Counted from the first letter of the stretch, positions 26,324 to 37,307 are shown. The stretch is 64,000 nt of DNA from Kangiella sediminilitoris (GCF_001708405.1 NZ_CP012418.1:992001-1056000); one strand, 5' to 3'. The notes: generated by a model not told the origin, from the sequence alone. A program made the numbers and translations.

Positions 26324-27490
26324 ATGAACCTACACGAGTATCAAGGTAAACAACTATTCCGTGAATACGGTTTACCAGTATCTGAAGGTTATGCTGTTGA
26401 TAACCCTCAGTCTGCTTTTGAAGCTGCTGGCCAAATCGGTGGTGACATGTGGGTTGTTAAAGCTCAAGTACATGCCGGTGGCCGTGGTAAAGCAGGTGGC
26501 GTAAAGCTTGTTAAAACTAAAGAAGAAGTTAAAGAGTTTGCTAAACAGTGGCTAGGTAAGAACTTAGTGACTTATCAAACTGATGCTAATGGCCAACCTG
26601 TCAGTAAAATCTTAGTTGAGTCATGCACTGATATTGATAAAGAACTTTATCTGGGCGCAGTCATTGACCGTTCTTCGCGTCGTGTTGTCTTCATGGCTTC
26701 TACCGAAGGTGGTGTTGAGATTGAGAAAGTTGCAGAAGAAACTCCAGAGAAGATTCTTAAAGCAACGATTGATCCGCTAGTTGGTCCACAACCATATCAA
26801 GGTCGTGAGCTCGCTTTCCAATTAGGTCTTGAAGGCAAGCAGGTTAAGCAGTTTACTCACATCTTCATTCAGCTTGCTAAAATGTTTGTTGAAAAAGATT
26901 TATCGCTTCTTGAGATTAATCCCTTAGTGATTAAAGAAGACGGCGATCTACACTGTCTGGACGCAAAAATTAATATCGATGGCAATGCTCTATATCGTCA
27001 TAACAAATTAGCTGAGATGCACGACCCTTCACAGGAAGATGAGCGTGAAGCACATGCCGCTAAATTTGAACTTAACTATGTTGCGCTTGACGGTAACATC
27101 GGCTGTATGGTTAATGGTGCCGGCCTTGCAATGGGTACAATGGATATCATCAAACTACACGGCGGTGAGCCAGCTAACTTCCTTGACGTTGGTGGCGGCG
27201 CGACAAAAGAGCGTGTTACTGAAGCCTTTAAAATCATTCTTTCTGATGAAAACGTTAAGGCTGTATTGGTTAATATTTTTGGTGGTATTGTTCGTTGTGA
27301 CCTTATCGCAGAAGGCATCATCGGTGCAGTTAAGGATGTGGGTATTGAAGATCCAGTAGTTGTTCGTCTGGAGGGTAACAATGCTGAGCTTGGAACGAAG
27401 GTTCTGGCTGAATCAGGTCTAAACATCATTGCAGCGGAAAGCTTAACTGACGCAGCGAAGAAAGTTGTTGCTGCAGCGGAGGGCAAATAA
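26324..27490 (+). CDS. sucC: Succinyl-CoA synthetase beta subunit (ADP-forming type)
   Basis: With SucD it converts succinyl-CoA to succinate and makes ATP or GTP. It has 388 residues, as usual. The ATP-grasp domain shows [18 protein letters not shown] and LLEINPLVI, and the CoA-ligase part shows [18 protein letters not shown] and [17 protein letters not shown]. Its stop TAA shares the A with the sucD ATG (TAATG), indicating coupling. Confidence 0.97.
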   Translation: MNLHEYQGKQLFREYGLPVSEGYAVDNPQSAFEAAGQIGGDMWVVKAQVHAGGRGKAGGVKLVKTKEEVKEFAKQWLGKNLVTYQTDANGQPVSKILVESCTDIDKELYLGAVIDRSSRRVVFMASTEGGVEIEKVAEETPEKILKATIDPLVGPQPYQGRELAFQLGLEGKQVKQFTHIFIQLAKMFVEKDLSLLEINPLVIKEDGDLHCLDAKINIDGNALYRHNKLAEMHDPSQEDEREAHAAKFELNYVALDGNIGCMVNGAGLAMGTMDIIKLHGGEPANFLDVGGGATKERVTEAFKIILSDENVKAVLVNIFGGIVRCDLIAEGIIGAVKDVGIEDPVVVRLEGNNAELGTKVLAESGLNIIAAESLTDAAKKVVAAAEGK

Positions 27491-28362
27491 TGAGTATCCT
27501 ACTAAATAAAGAAACAAAAGTTATTTGTCAGGGCATCACTGGCTCACAAGGTACTTTCCATACTGAGCAGGCGATAGAGTACGGTACAAACATGGTTGGC
27601 GGTGTGACTCCTGGTAAAGGCGGTCAAACTCACCTTGGTCTTCCTGTCTTCAATACCGTGAAAGAAGCTGTTCAAGAAACTGGTGCTGAAGCGTCCGTTA
27701 TCTATGTTCCGGCGCCATTCTGTAAAGACTCTATTCTTGAGGCTGCTAATGCTGGCATCAAACTAGTTATCTGTATCACAGAAGGTATCCCAACACTCGA
27801 TATGTTGGATGCAAAAATTGTTTGTGATCGTCTAGGTGTTCGTCTGATTGGTCCTAACTGTCCGGGTGTCATCACTCCGGGAGAGAGCAAAATTGGTATT
27901 ATGCCTGGCCATATTCATAAACCAGGTAAAGTGGGTATTGTTTCTCGCTCTGGTACTTTGACCTATGAAGCAGTAAAGCAAACGACAGATTATGGTTTTG
28001 GTCAGTCAACCTGTGTTGGTATTGGCGGTGACCCAATCCCAGGATCTAACTTCATCGACATCCTTGAGATGTTTGAAAAAGATCCGGCGACTGAAGCAAT
28101 CGTAATGATTGGTGAAATCGGTGGTTCTGCTGAAGAAGAAGCCGCAGCATACATCAAAGAAAACGTTACTAAACCAGTTGTTTCATACATTGCAGGTGTC
28201 ACAGCACCTCCAGGTAAACGTATGGGTCATGCTGGTGCGATTATCGCTGGTGGTAAAGGTACTGCAGCTGAGAAGTTTGCTGCCCTTGAAGACGCGGGTG
28301 TTAAAACCGTACGTTCTTTGGCAGAGATTGGCTCAGCTATGAAAGAAATAACAGGCTGGTAA
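27490..28362 (+). CDS. sucD: Succinyl-CoA synthetase alpha subunit
   Basis: Carries the phosphorylated His of the enzyme. It has 290 residues, with CoA-binding [17 protein letters not shown], the segment [12 protein letters not shown], and the phospho-His in [15 protein letters not shown]. It is the last gene of the operon, followed within 25 bp by a strong terminator. Confidence 0.97.
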   Translation: MSILLNKETKVICQGITGSQGTFHTEQAIEYGTNMVGGVTPGKGGQTHLGLPVFNTVKEAVQETGAEASVIYVPAPFCKDSILEAANAGIKLVICITEGIPTLDMLDAKIVCDRLGVRLIGPNCPGVITPGESKIGIMPGHIHKPGKVGIVSRSGTLTYEAVKQTTDYGFGQSTCVGIGGDPIPGSNFIDILEMFEKDPATEAIVMIGEIGGSAEEEAAAYIKENVTKPVVSYIAGVTAPPGKRMGHAGAIIAGGKGTAAEKFAALEDAGVKTVRSLAEIGSAMKEITGW

Positions 28363-28384
28363 TTCCAACCTGACTTTCTTCAGA

Positions 28385-28412
28385 GCCGCAGACACTTGTC
28401 TGCGGCTTTTTT
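28385..28412 (+). terminator. Terminator of the sdh-suc operon
   Basis: The stem agccgcagac/gtctgcggct has a 4-nt loop and is followed by TTTTTT. Confidence 0.9.
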
Positions 28413-28472
28413 GTATCTGCAGCATTGATTCTTATGTTTGTCATATTTATTAACATTTACTCCCTATACAGT

Positions 28473-28490
28473 TACAAAGCTTTGTATGAT
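28473..28490 (+). promoter_or_regulatory. -10 box overlapped by palindrome TACAAAGCTTTGTA, upstream of the M16 peptidase
   Basis: The perfect 14-bp palindrome (28473-28486) runs into TATGAT (28485-28490), a good -10 box. The -35 region is poor. The arrangement copies the one before the S9 peptidase gene, suggesting a common regulator. Confidence 0.5.
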
Positions 28491-28564
28491 ACTGCTTAGC
28501 TGAGAAAAGCTATGTTTATGCCGTAGCTTGTTTCATTTATTTAAAAGCAGATTAATACAGTTAA

Positions 28565-28580
28565 CTACTACGCGTAGTAG
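28565..28580. promoter_or_regulatory. Perfect 16-bp palindrome in the M16 peptidase leader
   Basis: ctactacg/cgtagtag is perfectly symmetrical and ends 23 bp before the ATG, between the presumed start of transcription and the ribosome-binding site. It could be an operator or an RNA hairpin; nothing further can be told. Confidence 0.35.
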
Positions 28581-28603
28581 AGTGAAAGAATAGAGGGATA
28601 TCT

Positions 28604-31342
28604 ATGGTCTTAAAATTTAAGAAAACCTTTTTAGCAATGGCTTTAGCTACTGGAATGGGAGCAGCATACGCAAAGTTGCCTGAAGGGGTTGAGAAAGTAA
28701 CGTCGGTTGAAGGTATTACAGAGTACCGTCTGGACAATGGTTTGCAGGTGCTACTATTCCCGGATCCAACCCAGGAAACGGTCACAGTCAACGTTACATA
28801 CCACGTCGGATCTAAGCACGAAAATTACGGCGAAACTGGCATGGCTCACTTATTGGAGCACCTGGTTTTTAAAGGAACACCGGACCATAAAGATATTCCC
28901 AAAGAGTTAACTGACCACGGCGCAGAGCCAAATGGAACGACCTGGTACGATAGAACGAATTATTTTGAGACTTTTTCCGCTACTCCTGAAAATATCGAGT
29001 GGGCTTTGGATTTAGAGGCTGATCGTATGATCAACTCATTTATTGCGAAAAAAGATCTTGATAGCGAAATGACGGTAGTTAGAAATGAACTTGAGAATGG
29101 TGAGAACAGTCCATTCCGTGTTTTGATGCAACGTTTAATGTCTACAGCCTTTGATTGGCATAATTATGGCAAATCAACAATAGGAGCTCGCTCGGATCTG
29201 GAGAATGTGGATATCAGCAATTTACAGGCTTTTTACCGTAAATATTATCAGCCAGATAACGCTACTTTAATTGTTTCAGGAAAAATCGATGAAGAGCAGT
29301 TAATCGAGCTTATTGATGAAGAGTTTGGTGATATCCCCAAGCCGGATAGAACCATAGCCGAGCTTTACACCGAAGAACCTATTCAGGATGGTGAGCGCCG
29401 TGTTGTAGTACGACGTCCCGGTGATGTACAAATGGTCGGCGTTCTTTATAAAACTCCAGCAGGTCCATCAGAAAAGTTCGCTGCCGTTCAGGTGCTAAAT
29501 CAGATTCTAGGTGATAATAAGACTGGTAGATTACATGATGCCCTGGTAAAGAATGAGTTAGCAGCTTCTACATTTGGTTTCCCATTCCAGCTGGGTGAGC
29601 CCGGAGCCCTACTATTTGGAGCCCAGGTTGCCAAAGGAAAGGATATTGCTAAAACAGAATCGGAAATGCTGAAAACTTTAGAAGATATTAAAAGTAATCC
29701 GATTACAGAGAAAGAAGTAAAGCAGGCTAAGGCGAAGCTATTAAAGCAAATAGAGCTTAGCTTTAACTCATCTCAAAGTATCGCTCTCGAGCTTACTGAG
29801 TGGGTTGGTATGGGTGACTGGAGGCTATTGTTCCTCAACCGAGATCGCCTTGAAGCAGTAACTGTTGATGATGTTCAGGCAGCTGCTGAAGAGTTCCTTG
29901 TTAATGATAATCGCACTTTAGGTTTATTTTTGCCAGAGCAGAAGCCAGACAGAGCTGATTCCATCGTTAGAATGAGTGACGAGGAAATTGATGCCATGCT
30001 CGAAGGCTATGAAGGTCGAAAAGCAGTTGCGCAGGGTGAGGACTTTGACCCTTCTCATGACAATATTGATGAAAGAACTGTGGAGTCGACTTTAAGTAAT
30101 GGTGCAAAAGTTGTTTATTTGCCTAAGAAAACTCGCGGCGAGTCTGTTGTTGCCCAGATTCGACTGGATATAGGCAACCTTAATGATTTACGTAATAGTG
30201 GTGTCATCCCATCACTAACGGCCGGAATGCTAGATCGAGGCACAAAAGATTTGAGCCGCGAAGAGCTTCAGTCTGAGTTTGATCGTTTGAAAGCAAACGT
30301 CAGCGTCAGTGGTGATAGTACTACCGTTACTGCTCGAATACAGACAAACAAGGAAAATCTTGCTGAGGTGATTCGTCTGGTTGAACAAGTTTTAAAGAAT
30401 CCTCGTTTCAGTGAAGAAGAGTTAGAAGTATTAAAGCGTGAACGCATCGTTAGTTTAGAGCAGCAAAAGCAGCAACCAAGCACTCAGGTCTTTATGCAAC
30501 TTGGACGTCATTTGAATCCATATGATAGCTCCCATCCTTTTTACAGTATGAGCATCGATGAGCAAATTGAAGCCATCAAGAAGGTGACTCCAGAACAGCT
30601 GGCAAGTTTCCATGACAGTTTTATGGGCGCACAGGACGCTGATATTGCTCTGGTGGGTGACTTTAATAAGGACGAGATGCAAGAGCTTCTTGAGGAGACT
30701 CTCGGTAACTGGAAATCAGAAGTAGAATATGAGCGCATCAAAACATCTGCGTCAGACGTCGAGTCCATTAATAAATTCGTTGATACCCCGGATAAAGCTG
30801 GAGCTGCCTTTGGTGCCATGACGCAAATTCCGGTCAGTGATGAGCATCCTGACCATCCAGCATTGATTGTCGCCAACCAAATCTTTGGGGGTGGCTTCCT
30901 AAACAGCCGCCTGGCTACAAGACTTCGTCAAAAAGATGGTTTAAGTTATGGTGCCGGTTCATTCTTAAGAGTAAGCTCTCAGGATGATAAAGCTATTTTT
31001 GGTGCTTACGCGATATGTGCGCCAGAAAATCTGGCAAAAGTAGAGCAGGGCTTCAAAGAAGAGTTCGAAAAGGTCATTGAACAGGGCTTTACTAAAGATG
31101 AGCTGGATGCAGCGGTTAAAGGCATGATCCAGAATCGTCGAATCGATCGAGCTAAAGACAATCGTCTGGTAGGAACCCTCGCTTCTAATTTGGATCTAGA
31201 TCGTTCAATGCAGTGGGACGAAGAGTTTGAACAAGCTCTTAAGACATTGACGGTTGAGGATATTAACCAGGCATTTCGGAAGCACCTTAGCTTGGATAAT
31301 ATCTCCATCGTAAAAGCTGGAGACAAGACTAAAGCTGAGTAA
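28604..31342 (+). CDS. Exported M16 family zinc metallopeptidase (two-domain, pitrilysin-like)
   Basis: Degrades peptides in the periplasm or outside. The 912 residues start with a signal peptide (MVLKFKKTFLAMALATGMGAAYA). The first M16 domain has the inverted zinc motif H82-LL-E85-H86 (MAHLLEHLVFKGT) and the third ligand at about Glu162 (VVRNELENGENSP). The second half repeats the fold without a zinc motif, as in two-domain family members. The C-terminal half keeps the R/Y segment RLRQKDGLSYGAG. It stands alone between two terminators, and its promoter palindrome is shared with the S9 peptidase gene. Confidence 0.93.
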   Translation: MVLKFKKTFLAMALATGMGAAYAKLPEGVEKVTSVEGITEYRLDNGLQVLLFPDPTQETVTVNVTYHVGSKHENYGETGMAHLLEHLVFKGTPDHKDIPKELTDHGAEPNGTTWYDRTNYFETFSATPENIEWALDLEADRMINSFIAKKDLDSEMTVVRNELENGENSPFRVLMQRLMSTAFDWHNYGKSTIGARSDLENVDISNLQAFYRKYYQPDNATLIVSGKIDEEQLIELIDEEFGDIPKPDRTIAELYTEEPIQDGERRVVVRRPGDVQMVGVLYKTPAGPSEKFAAVQVLNQILGDNKTGRLHDALVKNELAASTFGFPFQLGEPGALLFGAQVAKGKDIAKTESEMLKTLEDIKSNPITEKEVKQAKAKLLKQIELSFNSSQSIALELTEWVGMGDWRLLFLNRDRLEAVTVDDVQAAAEEFLVNDNRTLGLFLPEQKPDRADSIVRMSDEEIDAMLEGYEGRKAVAQGEDFDPSHDNIDERTVESTLSNGAKVVYLPKKTRGESVVAQIRLDIGNLNDLRNSGVIPSLTAGMLDRGTKDLSREELQSEFDRLKANVSVSGDSTTVTARIQTNKENLAEVIRLVEQVLKNPRFSEEELEVLKRERIVSLEQQKQQPSTQVFMQLGRHLNPYDSSHPFYSMSIDEQIEAIKKVTPEQLASFHDSFMGAQDADIALVGDFNKDEMQELLEETLGNWKSEVEYERIKTSASDVESINKFVDTPDKAGAAFGAMTQIPVSDEHPDHPALIVANQIFGGGFLNSRLATRLRQKDGLSYGAGSFLRVSSQDDKAIFGAYAICAPENLAKVEQGFKEEFEKVIEQGFTKDELDAAVKGMIQNRRIDRAKDNRLVGTLASNLDLDRSMQWDEEFEQALKTLTVEDINQAFRKHLSLDNISIVKAGDKTKAE

Positions 31343-31361
31343 TATGGTGACTGAGTGTAAG

Positions 31362-31388
31362 AGCCGCAGTTAATACTGCGGCTTTTTT
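31362..31388 (+). terminator. Terminator of the M16 peptidase gene
   Basis: The stem agccgcagt/actgcggct is followed by TTTTTT. It probably also ends the opposing DUF4139 transcript only weakly. Confidence 0.85.
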
Positions 31389-31399
31389 ATTTCCATTAA

Positions 31400-32908
31400 T
31401 TACCAGCGATAATTTACGGTATAGTTAACTTTTAATTCGCCACTGGCTGGGACATTAACATTAAAATGGATGTGTCTTGCATCCTGTTTAGAAAACTCAT
31501 GAGAATTGCTTTTAATTTCCCATTGTGACCAACGATAAAGTTTCTCCCGGATGACTACCTGCACATTTTCAGTTTTGTGATTACTCAATGTAATTTCAAA
31601 GCTTTCGCTCATAGTCCTTGATTTTGTATTAACTCGGTAGTCTGTTTGCGTTCGCTCACCCTTTATATCAAATGAGTTCCCCACTTTTATAAGTACATCC
31701 TCATCTTTTGGGGTATGGTCGATAATATCCTCGCCTATAAATTCCATGCTGCCATCAGAGTCTTTTTGATTAACTCGGATTCTACCTGCAGGCAGAGGTA
31801 TGCCCATATTATTGTCTTCACTGTTATTAAATCGGAGGTAGACATTAACATCGCCCTCACTTTTCTGGCCATAATTCTGATTTGTATTCAGCCCGCTAAA
31901 GCCATAATGATTTGAGGCATCGAACACCAGCTCCTTATCGCAGTTTATAGCGTTAACAGAAGGGAATAGTTCAAGCTGCTTAGTTGAGTTATCCGGGAGT
32001 GTCGCTGGGCGCCCCAGTGTGTATAGGTGGTACTCAAAGAAGGATTTTTCTTCAAACCCTGTGCTATCAGCCATAGCTGCTTTTTCATACATGACTTGAC
32101 TGCTTCTAATTGCAGAAGGAGCTTTTGCGCGATTAACATCCCCGGCAATTAACTTAAGCTTTGCATTTTCATAGCTTGTGCCTGATTGATTAATGATACT
32201 GACCCATGCAGAAAGATCTAGCTGGCACTTGTCCTCTTCGCTATAGGCAATATTATAATCAGACCACCAGGTGACCCCTTCGGTCTGGTAGCTAAGCTCA
32301 ATATCGTGCTTTCCGCCCTTGTTTGCTTTTAAGTCCCAGACTAGTGTAGGTCTGGTACGTAACCCTCCCGGTAGGCTTGGGAATTTAATATTTCTGTAAC
32401 TATTGATACTGTATACGTTACCCCGTTCATCCTCCAGTACAAGGCCACCCATGGCGCTGACTAACTTGCCCTTAATAATATTCGTATCATTCCCCAGTTC
32501 CTGTTCGACTGTAATATTCCTGCCTAAATAACGTTGTAAAAGCTTTTGTTGGCTTACAAGATCAAATTGATAATTTTGTTCAACTACATGAGCTTCAGGA
32601 TCAGTTAAGGACATGAATGATACTGTGGTGGGGTCTATTAAAGCGGCAACATTATTAACTTCGACACGGTTCAGACCTTCTGACAGTTTATATTGTTGAG
32701 TGCTTTTTATGACGGCATACCCGGGGATATTATAATTCCCAATATGTCGTCCGGGAACTGGACGGTAACTACTGGGTGATATAGAGCCCGGCTGAGCGCT
32801 ACTGTATATTGTTATAGCATCTTCTGCACCAGTAATGGCAGGAGCTCCATAAAGCGCCGAAGTTATTAATAATGTTAGTATGCTATGTCTGCTATGTTTA
32901 TAAAGCAT
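31400..32908 (-). CDS. Exported DUF4139 domain protein
   Basis: A 502-residue protein with a long signal peptide (about residues 1-28, ending ITGAEDA). The middle carries the DUF4139 features: LSYQTEGVTWWSDYNIAYSE and LSAWVSIINQSGTSYENAKL, followed by beta-rich repeats. The C-terminus (WSQWEIKSNS, LKVNYTVNYRW) is typical of the family. The molecular role of DUF4139 proteins is not established. It is monocistronic and divergent from the yceI-like gene, with a 93 bp gap. Confidence 0.85.
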   Translation of the reverse strand: MLYKHSRHSILTLLITSALYGAPAITGAEDAITIYSSAQPGSISPSSYRPVPGRHIGNYNIPGYAVIKSTQQYKLSEGLNRVEVNNVAALIDPTTVSFMSLTDPEAHVVEQNYQFDLVSQQKLLQRYLGRNITVEQELGNDTNIIKGKLVSAMGGLVLEDERGNVYSINSYRNIKFPSLPGGLRTRPTLVWDLKANKGGKHDIELSYQTEGVTWWSDYNIAYSEEDKCQLDLSAWVSIINQSGTSYENAKLKLIAGDVNRAKAPSAIRSSQVMYEKAAMADSTGFEEKSFFEYHLYTLGRPATLPDNSTKQLELFPSVNAINCDKELVFDASNHYGFSGLNTNQNYGQKSEGDVNVYLRFNNSEDNNMGIPLPAGRIRVNQKDSDGSMEFIGEDIIDHTPKDEDVLIKVGNSFDIKGERTQTDYRVNTKSRTMSESFEITLSNHKTENVQVVIREKLYRWSQWEIKSNSHEFSKQDARHIHFNVNVPASGELKVNYTVNYRW

Positions 32909-33001
32909 GAGAGTATCCTTGTGTTTTGACCATACACCGTCTATAAACGTCAGAGTAACTTAAATGGGTTAACATAGCCAAAATTTGAAAGGTAGCTTTT
33001 T

Positions 33002-33562
33002 ATGTTGGTAAAGATTAAATATAGTCTGGCTTTAATGCTTACTTTTTTAGCATTTGCTTCAGGAGCTAAGGAGTATTCCAAAGTAACCGGTGACAGCTAT
33101 ATACAGTTTAGTGGTGTTCAGAATAAGAAAACCGCCTTTACTGGTCATTTTAAAGAGTTCATGGTCACTACCAATTTTGATGCTTCCAATATCAGTAACA
33201 CCCAAATTTACGTTGAAATTAATTTGGATTCAGTAGAGAGCGGTAGCTCAAAGCGTGACTCAATGCTCAAAAAGGAAAACTGGTTTGATGTTGAGAATAC
33301 TCCTAGAAGTTACTTTAAGTCGGACACAGTAGAAGCCATTTCCGACAATATATATCAAGTTTCAGGAGAGTTAAAAATTAAAGGAATTTCAAATCGTTAC
33401 AGCTTTAAAATAAAAATTCGTGAACTAGTCGACTTGTTGCGCTTAGAAGGCAAACTTACAATTAACCGGCTTGATTTTGACCTAGGGCTGGGTTCTTGGA
33501 AGAACCCTGACTGGGTAAGACATGAAGTCGAAGTAGAATTTGATGTAGCTTTGAAACCTTAA
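33002..33562 (+). CDS. YceI family periplasmic protein
   Basis: A 186-residue exported protein. After the signal peptide (MLVKIKYSLALMLTFLAFASGA) comes the lipocalin-like YceI fold, seen in SYIQFSGVQNKKTAFTGHF, RDSMLKKENWFDVENTPRSY and VSGELKIKGISNRYSFKI. Relatives bind isoprenoid-type lipids such as polyprenyl chains; the ligand here is unknown. The small exported gene at 33644 may be co-transcribed 81 bp downstream. Confidence 0.9.
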   Translation: MLVKIKYSLALMLTFLAFASGAKEYSKVTGDSYIQFSGVQNKKTAFTGHFKEFMVTTNFDASNISNTQIYVEINLDSVESGSSKRDSMLKKENWFDVENTPRSYFKSDTVEAISDNIYQVSGELKIKGISNRYSFKIKIRELVDLLRLEGKLTINRLDFDLGLGSWKNPDWVRHEVEVEFDVALKP

Positions 33563-33643
33563 TGTACAGGAAGTGACAATAAACATATAGGATCAGGTTT
33601 CAGCTCTTAAAGTTATTAACCATATAGCGTTAGAGTAAGGAAA

Positions 33644-33979
33644 ATGAAGAAACCGTTCCTGTTGGGAATAGTGCTGTTTGCGATATCACAAACTGGCAAG
33701 ACAGAGGTGCTGGATATTGATTCGCAAATGGCAGATAAAATAGTATCTATCTGCAAGTTTGTAAAAGCCAAGGGACACCCTGAGCAGTTAAGATTAAAAG
33801 GGTTAGCCTGGTGCAAGGTTGGGGTCGATTACCTTCCTGAAGAATATAAACGACAAAAGCAACTTGTAAGCCATCTTTATGAGTCGGAAAATTACAAACA
33901 CCTACTGCAGAAGAATGAGTTTATTTCACATTTAAAAAAGGCAAGGAGGCGAATTGCTGAAATTTCACTGGGGATGTAA
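33644..33979 (+). CDS. Small exported protein of unknown function
   Basis: It has 111 residues. A signal peptide (MKKPFLLGIVLFAISQTGKTE) precedes a short helical domain with two Cys (ICKF and AWCKVG) that could form a disulfide, and a Lys/Arg-rich C-terminus. I recognise no family. It follows yceI on the same strand and is closed by a terminator. Confidence 0.6.
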   Translation: MKKPFLLGIVLFAISQTGKTEVLDIDSQMADKIVSICKFVKAKGHPEQLRLKGLAWCKVGVDYLPEEYKRQKQLVSHLYESENYKHLLQKNEFISHLKKARRRIAEISLGM

Positions 33980-33992
33980 AAGTTATGCTCAA

Positions 33993-34021
33993 TAAAAAAG
34001 CACCGTTAGGTGCTTTTTTAT
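33993..34021. terminator. Bidirectional terminator between 33979 and hutH
   Basis: The stem aaaaaagcacc/ggtgctttttt has a 3-nt loop and T-runs on both strands, closing the plus-strand unit and hutCUH. Confidence 0.85.
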
Positions 34022-34033
34022 TGCACTTAGTAA

Positions 34034-35563
34034 TTACAGACTTGGCAACTCTAACTCGTGCGCAAATTGATTAAAGAACCCACTATCAATCAGTTCACGT
34101 ATCGCTTCAATATCAGGACCAAAATGACGGTCTTTCTCGTAGTAAGGAACCTCCTTACGAATTGCTGAGTATGCCTTTAGTAATGTTTCAGAGGTTTTTA
34201 AAGGGGCTCTAAAATCAATACCCTGGGCTGCACTTAATAATTCAACAGCAATGACGCCGGCGGTATTAAAGTTCATATCGCGCAGGCGACGAGCAGCAAA
34301 AGTAGCCATTGATACATGGTCTTCCTGGTTTGCTGAAGTTGGAAGGCTGTCTACCGAAGCTGGATGAGCGAGAGTTTTATTTTCTGAGGCCAAGGCTGCT
34401 GCTGTGACCTGAGCAATCATAAAGCCTGAGTTGACACCACTATCTTCAACCAGGAATGCCGGTAAGCCACTTAGATGTTTGTCCAGCATCAGCGCTATTC
34501 GGCGTTCAACGATCGCACCCACCTCTGCGATAACCACGGCCAATAGATCTGAAGACATAGCCACTGGTTCAGCGTGGAAGTTACCACCAGAAATAATGTC
34601 ACCGTCTTCCGGGAAAACAAGAGGGTTATCCGAGACAGCATTTGTTTCGGTTAATAAAACTGACGCCGCAAAACGCATATGATCAAGTGCGGCTCCCATG
34701 ACTTGAGGCTGACAACGAAGAGAGTAGGGGTCCTGTACTTTTTCGCAGTCTTCGTGAGACTTGTTGATCTCGCTGCCTTTAATCAGATTAAGCAGTGACA
34801 GCGCTACCTTTTTCTGTCCGTCATGGCCACGAACCTGGTGAATGCGTGCGTCAAACGGAGCAACAGAGCCTAGCACTGCATCAACAGTCAGTGCCCCGGC
34901 GACAGTTGCTGCAGCAAAGTTATTTTCAGCACCAAATAAGCCAGCTAAAGCCAACGCAGTAGAGCATTGTGTGCCGTTCAATAGTGCCAACCCTTCTTTT
35001 GCAGCCAGGGTCAGTGGCTTTAATCCTGCTATTTTTAAGCCTTCTTCAGCGCTTAAGATTTTGTCCTTGTGGCGTACTTCACCAACACCAATTAGGGTAC
35101 AGCTCATGTGAGCCAGTGGTGCCAAATCACCAGAAGCACCAACAGAACCTTTTTCTGGTATACAGGGATAAACCTCATGGTTTACCAGCTGTATTAAAGC
35201 GTCAACTGTTTCACGACGCACCCCAGAGTGTCCTTGTGACAAACTGGATAATTTTAAAACCATCAACAATCGTACGACATTGTCCGGCAGCAGCTCACCA
35301 ATACCTGCAGCATGTGATAACACCAGACTTTCCTGTAAAAGCTCAAGTTTTTCTCGTGGGATTCTGGTCGATGCTAAAAGACCGAACCCAGTATTAATAC
35401 CATAAACCGTCTGGTTGTTTTCAACCACGTCGGCTACCGTTTGGGCCGCACGATCGATAACAGGATAAAAGTCTGGATTCAGCTCTATCTGACAAGGCTT
35501 GGAGTAAACTGCTCGACAGTCTGCAAGTGTCAGTTCACCGGGAGTTAGAGTATAAGTTGTCAT
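34034..35563 (-). CDS. hutH: Histidine ammonia-lyase
   Basis: First step of histidine breakdown: removes ammonia to give urocanate. Its 509 residues carry the self-processing Ala-Ser-Gly of the MIO cofactor in [14 protein letters not shown], with YGINTGFG near the N-terminus and the family signature [13 protein letters not shown]-like ([15 protein letters not shown]). It is the last gene of hutC-hutU-hutH; 22 bp separate it from hutU. AAGG lies before the ATG. Confidence 0.97.
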   Translation of the reverse strand: MTTYTLTPGELTLADCRAVYSKPCQIELNPDFYPVIDRAAQTVADVVENNQTVYGINTGFGLLASTRIPREKLELLQESLVLSHAAGIGELLPDNVVRLLMVLKLSSLSQGHSGVRRETVDALIQLVNHEVYPCIPEKGSVGASGDLAPLAHMSCTLIGVGEVRHKDKILSAEEGLKIAGLKPLTLAAKEGLALLNGTQCSTALALAGLFGAENNFAAATVAGALTVDAVLGSVAPFDARIHQVRGHDGQKKVALSLLNLIKGSEINKSHEDCEKVQDPYSLRCQPQVMGAALDHMRFAASVLLTETNAVSDNPLVFPEDGDIISGGNFHAEPVAMSSDLLAVVIAEVGAIVERRIALMLDKHLSGLPAFLVEDSGVNSGFMIAQVTAAALASENKTLAHPASVDSLPTSANQEDHVSMATFAARRLRDMNFNTAGVIAVELLSAAQGIDFRAPLKTSETLLKAYSAIRKEVPYYEKDRHFGPDIEAIRELIDSGFFNQFAHELELPSL

Positions 35564-35585
35564 ATTTATAACCTTATTGTCAGTG

Positions 35586-37271
35586 TTACTTAACCATTGG
35601 TAGGTTTAAGTTATTCTCTTTTGCGCACTCAATGGCCGCTTCATAACCAGCGTCTGCGTGACGCATTACACCGGTTGCCGGATCATTGAAGAGTACTCGA
35701 TTAATTCGTTCTGCAGCTTCATCAGTTCCGTCACAACAAATGACAACGCCTGAGTGTTGAGAGAAGCCCATTCCAACACCGCCACCATGATGCAGTGATA
35801 CCCAGGTTGCTCCACCAGCCACATTCAGCATAGCGTTTAGTAATGGCCAGTCAGACACTGCGTCAGAACCATCTTTCATGCCTTCAGTTTCGCGATTAGG
35901 GCTAGCGACGGAGCCTGAGTCTAAGTGATCTCGGCCAATAACAACTGGTGCCTTTAATTCTCCGTTTTTTACCATTTCGTTAAATGCTAAACCCAGTTTA
36001 TGACGAAGCCCTAGACCAACCCAGCAGATTCGTGAAGGCAGCCCCTGGAACTGGATTCTCTCTTTGGCCATATCCAGCCAGTTATGAAGATGTGGGTCGT
36101 CAGCGATAATTTCTTTAACTTTTTGGTCCGTTTTATAGATATCTTCCGGGTCACCTGAAAGGGCTGCCCAGCGGAAAGGACCAATCCCACGACAGAAAAG
36201 AGGGCGGATATAGGCAGGTACAAAGCCAGGGAAGTCAAAGGCATTTTCGACACCTTCTTCCAAGGCCATCTGGCGGATATTGTTACCATAGTCAACGGTG
36301 GGTACACCAGAGTGGGCAAACTCAACCATAGCCTTAACCTGAACTGCCATAGACTTCTTCGCCGCTTTAGAAACTTCTTCTGGATTGGACTGGGCTTTTT
36401 CTCGCCACTCTTCAACTGTCCAACCCTGGGGTAAATAACCGTTAACAGGATCGTGTGCAGAAGTCTGGTCAGTGACGAGATCTGGCTTAACCCCTCGCTG
36501 CTGTAACTCAGGGAATATATCTGCTGCATTGCCAAGCAGTCCGATAGAGATAGCTTCGCCATTATCCAATGCTTCCTGAAGCATTGATAATGCTTCATCG
36601 ACGCTTTTAGCTTTCTTGTCTACGTAACCTGTTCTCATACGGAAATCGATACGGGTTTCATCACACTCGACCGCAATCATGCAGTAGCCTGCCATGGTAG
36701 CAGCTAAAGGCTGTGCGCCTCCCATTCCGCCTAAACCGCCGGTTAAAATCCATTTACCTTTCGTATCACCATCAAAGTGTTGTCGACCAGCTTCTACAAA
36801 AGTCTCGTAAGTACCCTGTACGATCCCTTGGCTACCAATGTAAATCCATGAGCCAGCGGTCATCTGGCCATACATCATCAGCCCCTTACGGTCGAGCTCG
36901 TTAAAGTGTTCCCAGTTAGCCCAGTGTGGCACCAAATTCGAATTAGCAATTAAAACCCGTGGTGCATCGGCATGAGTTTTAAATACTCCGACAGGTTTTC
37001 CAGACTGGACCAATAATGTCTCATCGTCATTAAGGTTTTTTAAGCTTTCTACAATCTTGTCGTAGCATTCCCAGTTACGAGCCGCGCGGCCAATACCGCC
37101 ATATACAACTAAGCCTTGAGGATGTTCAGCGACATCCGGATCCAGGTTGTTCATCAGCATGCGTAGCGGAGCTTCTGTTAACCATGACTTTGCATTTAGT
37201 TCTGTGCCATGCGGGGCACGAATTTCACGACTTGCATCAAAACGCTTCTTGTCAAAAGAGTTGTTCGACAT
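35586..37271 (-). CDS. hutU: Urocanate hydratase
   Basis: Second step: hydrates urocanate to imidazolonepropionate using tightly bound NAD+. It has 561 residues, as usual. [16 protein letters not shown] is the NAD-binding glycine motif, [10 protein letters not shown] holds the active-site Cys region, and [15 protein letters not shown] is conserved. GAGAGGA precedes the ATG by 8 bp. It lies 36 bp downstream of hutC. Confidence 0.97.
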   Translation of the reverse strand: MSNNSFDKKRFDASREIRAPHGTELNAKSWLTEAPLRMLMNNLDPDVAEHPQGLVVYGGIGRAARNWECYDKIVESLKNLNDDETLLVQSGKPVGVFKTHADAPRVLIANSNLVPHWANWEHFNELDRKGLMMYGQMTAGSWIYIGSQGIVQGTYETFVEAGRQHFDGDTKGKWILTGGLGGMGGAQPLAATMAGYCMIAVECDETRIDFRMRTGYVDKKAKSVDEALSMLQEALDNGEAISIGLLGNAADIFPELQQRGVKPDLVTDQTSAHDPVNGYLPQGWTVEEWREKAQSNPEEVSKAAKKSMAVQVKAMVEFAHSGVPTVDYGNNIRQMALEEGVENAFDFPGFVPAYIRPLFCRGIGPFRWAALSGDPEDIYKTDQKVKEIIADDPHLHNWLDMAKERIQFQGLPSRICWVGLGLRHKLGLAFNEMVKNGELKAPVVIGRDHLDSGSVASPNRETEGMKDGSDAVSDWPLLNAMLNVAGGATWVSLHHGGGVGMGFSQHSGVVICCDGTDEAAERINRVLFNDPATGVMRHADAGYEAAIECAKENNLNLPMVK

Positions 37272-37307
37272 TTTGATTCCTCTCTAAACGTTGTAAAGTG
37301 TCCAAGC

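Noticed and set aside
27076-27486. A 136-codon open frame antisense to sucC
   Set aside because: It is a by-product of codon bias in sucC; sucC is certain and the antisense protein has Ser/Pro-rich noise and no start signal.
34969-35397. A 142-codon open frame antisense to hutH
   Set aside because: hutH is complete; the antisense frame has no family features or promoter.
36011-36598. A 195-codon open frame overlapping hutU on the same strand
   Set aside because: It is an alternative frame of hutU, which is intact and conserved over its full length.
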